Part shown: positions 7,419 to 11,720 of the stretch, piece by piece | Layout of the letters: every line of letters begins with the position of its first letter | How positions within the stretch are numbered: the stretch's first letter is position 1 | DNA from: Candidatus Falkowbacteria bacterium RIFCSPLOWO2_02_FULL_45_15 | Lineage (GTDB): Bacteria > Patescibacteriota > Patescibacteriia > Patescibacteriales > XYC2-FULL-47-12 | Assembly (NCBI GenBank): GCA_001777995.1 | Contig: MFFV01000051.1 | Location: 1-11,720, forward strand | Reading direction: 5' to 3' | Length of the DNA: 11,720 nt | Position numbers and translations under genes: made by a program | The notes under the pieces: model-generated | Databases searched by the model: none | What the model saw: the letters and a program-made list of their open reading frames with translations, nothing else | What the model was told of the DNA's origin: nothing

Positions 7419-8528
7419 TTATTTCTTTGTTTCTATCAACATTGCCCCTAAATAAATTATTTCCGGATTATCCGGGTCAGCCGTTAAAATTACGCCGGCG
7501 CGGCTCGTGGGCAGCTTTTTTGAAGTCCAGGTTTTGCCGCCGTCTTGGGTCCAGCCTAACGAGGTGTTGGTAACGTAATAGATGCGCTCCTTATCTCGGG
7601 GATAAATGGCGATGGCGTTAATCGCGGTTTTGTCAGCCGGCGGCACGAGCGTGATGGCGTTCCAGCGCTCGCCGTTGTTAACGGTGCGTATTAAACCGGC
7701 TTTAGTGGCGATAATGACCGTATTGCTGTCGTTAAGCGCCAGCGCCATATCGGTAATTCTTACCGCGTCGGAGGCGTTAATCTGGCTTAACTGCTCAATG
7801 TATCCGACCCAGCTTTTGCCGCGATCAACGCTGCGATAAACTCCGCTGCCTAAAGTAGCCGCCCATAAAATATTGGGGTTGCCGCGATTGATTAAAATCT
7901 TAACGACCGAATTAGCGGCCGCCGCTTGGGCGTCGCTAAATCGCTTTAAAGTAGTCCAAGACTGCCCGTAATCCACGCTCGCGATTACTTCTCCCCGCGA
8001 AGTGCCGGCGTAAATTATTTTTTCCTCCCGCGGGTCAGCCGTTAAACTATAAATTCTTACTTTCGGCTCATTATCAAAATAAGTTTCCTGCCAAGAACGG
8101 CTGCAATCGCTGGATTTAAATATCCGATTTTCGCTGGCCGCGTAAATTAAACATTTGTTCTGCGGGCTGACCGCGATATCGGTGATGTAGCGTTTGCCCA
8201 AAGTTTTGGCTACCGTCCAGCTCGCGCCCGCGTCATAAGAATAAAACAAGCCGTCGCTGTCGGTTCCGGCATAAACGGCATTTTTGTCTTGCGGGTCAAG
8301 CGCCAGCGCCACTACATTAAGCTTATTAAAATTTAAAGGCTGACCGCTAACGGTAGCGACCAGCGTTTGCTGCCGCCAACTGCCGCCGCCGTTGACGCTT
8401 TTAAAAACGCCGCCGTCAGTGACGGATTTGCCGTTGCCTGAACTTTGGAAAGTAATGGAGCAACCGGAAGTTGCTATGGCAATTAAGAATAAAATTGTGA
8501 TAAAGCTGATTCTTTTAAAATTTGGCAT
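7419..8528 (-). CDS. Secreted lipoprotein with seven Asp-box (BNR/sortilin-like) repeats, predicted beta-propeller
   Basis: Function unknown; probably an envelope-anchored binding or scaffold protein. The N-terminus has basic residues, a hydrophobic core (about 9-19) and the lipobox-like ATSGC, giving C23 as the likely lipidated residue. The rest is a chain of blade repeats, each with an Asp-box of the form S-x-D-x-G-x-S/T-W. They end at W51, W104, W146, W191, W240, W289 and W334, seven in all, spaced 42-53 residues apart. Each is followed by strands such as IIYAGT or VYAGT. Some boxes are degenerate (VNGGGSW, VNNGERW). Seven boxes suit a seven-bladed propeller like Ycf48 or one part of a Vps10/sortilin domain. 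No sialidase catalytic motif is apparent, so glycosidase activity should not be assumed. The gene sits just before frr. No Shine-Dalgarno is visible. Confidence 0.85.
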   Translation of the reverse strand: MPNFKRISFITILFLIAIATSGCSITFQSSGNGKSVTDGGVFKSVNGGGSWRQQTLVATVSGQPLNFNKLNVVALALDPQDKNAVYAGTDSDGLFYSYDAGASWTVAKTLGKRYITDIAVSPQNKCLIYAASENRIFKSSDCSRSWQETYFDNEPKVRIYSLTADPREEKIIYAGTSRGEVIASVDYGQSWTTLKRFSDAQAAAANSVVKILINRGNPNILWAATLGSGVYRSVDRGKSWVGYIEQLSQINASDAVRITDMALALNDSNTVIIATKAGLIRTVNNGERWNAITLVPPADKTAINAIAIYPRDKERIYYVTNTSLGWTQDGGKTWTSKKLPTSRAGVILTADPDNPEIIYLGAMLIETKK

Positions 8529-8545
8529 AAAATAAACAGTTATAA

Positions 8546-8680
8546 ATTCTAATTACTAATTGACCTAATTTCTAATGAAACCCCAATGCCATAATGTCCA
8601 ATGCCTAAAAGCTATGAACTTTGGTCATTAGAAAATTGGGAATTGATTAGGTTAATTAGAAATTAGGAATTAGAAATTTT
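8546..8680. repeat. AT-rich inverted-repeat element in the holB-lipoprotein spacer
   Basis: The left arm, starting with TTCTAATTACTAATTGACC (8548-8566), is an imperfect reverse complement of the right arm, which ends in GGAATTAGAAATT (8666-8678). Within the arms, short units such as ATTAGAAATTAG and CCAATGCC recur. The centre near 8605-8618 is non-palindromic and could be the loop. The element fills nearly the whole 159-base spacer and does not code. Such TAATTTCTAAT/CCAATG spacers recur, from memory, in Patescibacteria genomes. There is no T-tract, so it is not a classical terminator, but the transcript could form a long hairpin between the two genes. Confidence 0.65.
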
Positions 8681-8687
8681 ATTTAAA

Positions 8688-9710
8688 TTATATTTGCAGA
8701 CTAACGTTTTCCAGCACTAAGCGAGGGTTAACGTTGGCGGCGATATGCTTCAGGCCTTGCTCCAGCGCTTGCCGGGCAGAGAGCAATTTATTTAAAGGCA
8801 GCTTAATTTGCTTTAACTCATCCAGCGCCACCTCGTTAGCCACGAATTCCTCTATCGGGAAGCTAAGGAGCAATAAATCTCGGATGACCGTTTGCCAAAT
8901 GGCTAAAATGCCGGCGGCTTTAGCGCGGGCGGCAACGGCTTCGCCGGAATTAGCCGTTAGCTCCCCTGCCAGCCGCAACCGCTCGCCGGGGCTTGAGGCC
9001 AGTATTTTTAAGCAGCCGTGAATTATTTTTTCCCGTTCCGAAAAAAATTCCGGATTGCCCAACAGTTTGGCGGCGAGCGCCGGCCGGCCGGCGGAGATGC
9101 GCGCTATCGTTTTCGCTTGATGCCGCGATGCCTGATGTTCGTTAACCAGATAGTCGTATACCTGTTCGCGGGCGGCCGGACGAAACAACAGAATTTGCCC
9201 CCGGGAAACTATCGTCGGCGGCAGTTGGTCTAAAGACGCCGTCAATAAAATTATCACTACGCCCGGCTTTGGCTCCTCTAAAGTTTTTAACAAAGCGTTA
9301 GCCGCCTCCAAACTTAAACTGGCCGCGTCCTTAATGATGCCGATTTTATAACGGCTGTTAAAAGCGCCTAAGTTCATCAGCCGGATAAAGCCGCGGATTT
9401 GCTCAATGGAAATGTTTTGTTTATCGTCTAAGCGCTGCTGGACGGTAATATCGCTGTGGCTGCCTTTAACGGCCTGCCGGCAATTACTGCATTCCCCGCA
9501 CGGCAATCCCCCTTTGCCTTCCCAAAAATTATTGCATAACAGCGAAGCGGCAAAATGCTGCGCCAGTTTTCCTTTTCCCAAATCCTCAATGCCGGCAAAA
9601 ATGTAAAAATGGGAAACTCGCTGGTTTAAAATGCTCTCCTGCAAAAATTCAATAATATGGCGGTTGCCGAAAAAAGGCCAGTTAAATTCAAATTTTCTCC
9701 CGTCGCTCAT
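8688..9710 (-). CDS. holB: DNA polymerase III subunit delta' (clamp-loader AAA+ protein)
   Basis: Stator subunit of the clamp loader that places the beta clamp on DNA. The 340-residue protein has the N-terminal FFGNRHIIEFLQESI region and a degenerate P-loop, GIEDLGKGK (40-48), where G47 replaces the usual Ser/Thr. A zinc-binding cysteine set is C59, C71, C74 and C77. The conserved NALLKTLEEP segment (138-147) precedes TIVSRGQ (166-172), in which the SRC motif reads SRG but the arginine (R170) is kept. A lid and helical collar domain fill the C-terminus. The altered P-loop fits a delta' that does not hydrolyse ATP. dnaX also has a P-loop and four cysteines, but its P-loop is intact, so delta' is preferred. 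The extended -10 promoter ends only nine bases before ATG, so the mRNA is probably leaderless. Confidence 0.93.
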   Translation of the reverse strand: MSDGRKFEFNWPFFGNRHIIEFLQESILNQRVSHFYIFAGIEDLGKGKLAQHFAASLLCNNFWEGKGGLPCGECSNCRQAVKGSHSDITVQQRLDDKQNISIEQIRGFIRLMNLGAFNSRYKIGIIKDAASLSLEAANALLKTLEEPKPGVVIILLTASLDQLPPTIVSRGQILLFRPAAREQVYDYLVNEHQASRHQAKTIARISAGRPALAAKLLGNPEFFSEREKIIHGCLKILASSPGERLRLAGELTANSGEAVAARAKAAGILAIWQTVIRDLLLLSFPIEEFVANEVALDELKQIKLPLNKLLSARQALEQGLKHIAANVNPRLVLENVSLQI

Positions 9711-9718
9711 ATAAAAAA

Positions 9719-9747
9719 AGTATAGCAGACGCCGGATAAAAATTCAA
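9719..9747 (-). promoter_or_regulatory. Strong extended -10 promoter giving a near-leaderless holB transcript
   Basis: Minus-strand TTGAAT (9747-9742), a 17-base spacer ending in TGC, and TATACT (9724-9719) form a good sigma-70 promoter with an extended -10 (TGnTATACT). The usual distance from -10 to the start places +1 within about 0-3 bases of the holB ATG (A at 9710), leaving no room for a Shine-Dalgarno. This also supports the chosen start codon. Confidence 0.7.
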
Positions 9748-9750
9748 CGC

Positions 9751-9782
9751 TAAAAATAAAAGAGGCCGCCGAACGACCTCTT
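9751..9782 (-). terminator. Rho-independent terminator of the radical SAM gene
   Basis: On the minus strand AAGAGGTCG (9782-9774), a five-base TTCGG loop and CGGCCTCTT (9768-9760) form a 9-bp stem with one U-G wobble. It is followed by the T-rich run TTATTTTTA (9759-9751). It lies about 30 bases beyond the stop codon of the radical SAM gene and immediately upstream of the holB -35 box. Confidence 0.85.
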
Positions 9783-9811
9783 ACAACTCTAAAGAACAAA
9801 AAGCAGCTTCG

Positions 9812-11720
9812 CTACCTTACGGCAGTGATTATCCGCCGAAAGCAAAGCAGCCAGCGCCAAGTGTATACCGCTTCGCTTATGGCATACGGCAACATGGACA
9901 GATTCCAACGCCAGCTGCGCCACGGATGCCACAGCTGCAACAAATTCCACTTCTGGCGCCCATATTTAATCCAAAACGAATTGAGCCAGCGGCGATTCAT
10001 CGGTTGCCAAAATGTCCGCGCGAACCAATCGCTCACCCCGCGCAATTCGCCGGTTAAGTATTGCTGGCGCTCCGTCAAGTACGGCACTACTTCCACCTCG
10101 TAAAAAACGTGCTGGAAGACATAAAACTCTTTCAAAAAACATCCGACATAGCGCAAGTGCCGCCAAATTTCACTGCCAACATGCTGCCACCACGATACCG
10201 GACAGGCATTTGGCCGGCGATCAGTCCAAGGGCGCAAACGGTACAAACCAGCCACCATCGGGTGCGAGCATTCAGTAAATGCCGCCCAACGATACCAAAT
10301 GTAATTTTTCATCAGGCACAACCGCGTATGGCGATTATGGTGGCGTTGCAACATCATCGCCATATTGCCCGCCGAGTATATCTGTTTCCAAGCGCGGTGA
10401 TAGGTATTTAACCATTCGGCACGCGTCATCGGAATTACGCCAACGGCAGCCTGATGATCGCAGGCTGGTTGAAATGAATCATATCCGTTAAAGTCTTCGT
10501 CCATAGACACGCCGGCGCAGTGGGCGCGAACATGATCTTCGCTGCCGGGTAGAGGCGTAAGCATAAAAAGCGATACTTGATCGGCACCCAAAGCGGTTAA
10601 TTGCTCAATGTCAGCCGCCACGGAAGCTGGCGTGTCGTAGGGAAAACCAACGATGTATCCGGCGTGTACGCCAATCCCCAGTTCTCGACATCGCCTCCAT
10701 AGCTCTTCGTAAGTTTCAACGTGATTTTGATTTTTTCTCGCGCTTTTCAGGTTTTTTTTATTCATGGATTCAACGCCCATAAATATTTGCGTGCAGCCGG
10801 CGGCGGCGGCTTTTTCCAGAAATCTCGGCTCATCGCCGCAGTGCAAATCCGCCTCCAGCATAAAGCTGATTTTATGTCCGTCCTGCCGCAACGAAATCAA
10901 CCCATCCAAAATAATTTCCCATTCCGGATTACGGACGAAGTTGTCGTCCGTAAAAAAGAATGACGCCTGACCGTATAGTTCGCACTGTTCGCGCACAAAG
11001 GCGATAATTGCCTGTGGATTACGCCAGCGCGGATCGCGCCCCTGCACATTAATAATCGTACAAAAAGTGCAGGGATGCGGACAACCGCGTCCGGTATCTA
11101 TAGTCGTGAGCCGCGTAGCGAATTTTTGAACATAAGCGGGCAGGTGACGCGGCAGGGGCACATCAATGAGCTTTGGCCGACCGCCCAGGTAAAGCGCCTG
11201 CGGCTGACCGCGCATAATATCCCCAAGCACTTCCGGCCACTTTTCTTCCGCCTCGCCGCTAAAAACAATTACGCCGCTATCCATGAGCTGCTGCACTTCC
11301 GGCGGCATAATATGCGGGCAAGGCACTTTCGGCCGGCTGATATCTCCAGCGGAAATGCCTTCATGCAAAGTAGCAATGGAGCCGCTCACATGAAAACCGC
11401 CGATGACGCAAGTCGCGCCTAAGTTTTGCCATCTGGCGATCAGGTCGCAGGCGCGAGGAAATTGGCGCGTCTGCACGCCGACTAACCCCACGACGAGCTT
11501 GGTTCCGGACCGCTGCTTAAGAAAGCGCCGTTCCAATTCTTTTAGTTCACGCGCGTCTGAACACAAACCGTCTTCCAGCATATGCACTTCAGTAGTTAAT
11601 TTCTGGCCGGACGGCGATTGCATATCTTGAAGCGCGGCGCGAGTCAAAGTGTCCATCACCACCAAACTGTTTGAGGGCAGTACGCCCAACGCGTAGCGAT
11701 TAACGTAACCTTCCGGGTCA
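9812..11720 (-). CDS. Radical SAM protein with probable cobalamin-binding N-terminal domain, 5' end cut by window edge
   Basis: An iron-sulfur enzyme that generates a 5'-deoxyadenosyl radical; substrate unknown. The frame is open to the right edge. The first usable in-window start is only a TTG at 11689, and in-frame residues DPEGYVNRYA lie upstream of it, so the true start is outside. Numbering from that TTG, a Rossmann-like B12-binding segment contains LVVGLVGVQTRQFP (65-78) and CVIGGFHVSGS (94-104). The cluster motif CPHPCTFC (203-210) supplies C203, C207 and C210. TIM-barrel landmarks are FFFTDDNF (244-251), MLEADLHC (277-284), FMGVES (303-308) and GYIVGFPYDTPAS (344-356). The layout resembles B12-binding radical SAM proteins such as the BchE/HpnJ type. 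After about residue 460 comes an unusual tail with some 17 tryptophans in 165 residues and no family I recognise. It is its own transcription unit on the 3' side. Confidence 0.9.
   Translation of the reverse strand, partial: DPEGYVNRYALGVLPSNSLVVMDTLTRAALQDMQSPSGQKLTTEVHMLEDGLCSDARELKELERRFLKQRSGTKLVVGLVGVQTRQFPRACDLIARWQNLGATCVIGGFHVSGSIATLHEGISAGDISRPKVPCPHIMPPEVQQLMDSGVIVFSGEAEEKWPEVLGDIMRGQPQALYLGGRPKLIDVPLPRHLPAYVQKFATRLTTIDTGRGCPHPCTFCTIINVQGRDPRWRNPQAIIAFVREQCELYGQASFFFTDDNFVRNPEWEIILDGLISLRQDGHKISFMLEADLHCGDEPRFLEKAAAAGCTQIFMGVESMNKKNLKSARKNQNHVETYEELWRRCRELGIGVHAGYIVGFPYDTPASVAADIEQLTALGADQVSLFMLTPLPGSEDHVRAHCAGVSMDEDFNGYDSFQPACDHQAAVGVIPMTRAEWLNTYHRAWKQIYSAGNMAMMLQRHHNRHTRLCLMKNYIWYRWAAFTECSHPMVAGLYRLRPWTDRRPNACPVSWWQHVGSEIWRHLRYVGCFLKEFYVFQHVFYEVEVVPYLTERQQYLTGELRGVSDWFARTFWQPMNRRWLNSFWIKYGRQKWNLLQLWHPWRSWRWNLSMLPYAISEAVYTWRWLLCFRRIITAVR

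Noticed and set aside
8529..8600. Promoter for the lipoprotein gene (TATAAC near 8540)
   Set aside because: No acceptable -35 box at proper spacing; the sequence is low-complexity AT repeat where chance -10 matches are expected.
11687..11689. TTG as the start of the radical SAM gene
   Set aside because: The frame stays open to the window edge with plausible residues (DPEGYVNRYA) upstream, so the TTG is likely an internal leucine codon.

Overview
All eight genes I can support read from the minus strand. They are densely packed and separated by short AT-rich spacers. The window looks like a bacterial chromosome segment, most likely from the Patescibacteria/CPR (Parcubacteria-like). The reasons are the compact gene set, mostly absent Shine-Dalgarno sequences, a near-leaderless promoter, the MurJ variant, an Asp-box lipoprotein, and two palindromic spacer repeats of kinds I associate with those genomes. 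This assignment is inference. Stop codons behave as in the standard code.

Layout from high to low coordinates, which is the direction of transcription. A radical SAM protein with a probable cobalamin-binding N-terminal domain enters from the right edge (its start is outside the window) and ends at a rho-independent terminator. A strong extended -10 promoter then drives holB (DNA polymerase III delta'). After a hairpin-forming AT-rich repeat come a secreted seven-Asp-box lipoprotein, frr (ribosome recycling factor) and rseP (site-2 protease), with gaps of only 11 and 17 bases. A GC-rich composite palindromic repeat separates rseP from murJ (a lipid II flippase family member).

Next is an AT-rich two-gene restriction-modification module. 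It consists of an MjaI-like endonuclease and a TSPPY-type (probably N4-cytosine) DNA methyltransferase, with its own promoter and a terminator. Beyond that terminator a new promoter serves acs (acetyl-CoA synthetase), which runs off the left edge lacking only its last residues.

The housekeeping genes cover replication, translation recycling, envelope proteolysis and cell-wall precursor export. The restriction-modification pair looks acquired. If it targets CTAG, as MjaI does, the scarcity of CTAG here (four sites in 11.7 kb, three of them in or beside the module) fits long exposure to that specificity. No RNA gene, CRISPR array, insertion sequence or origin was found, and no gene-free stretch exceeds 200 bases.
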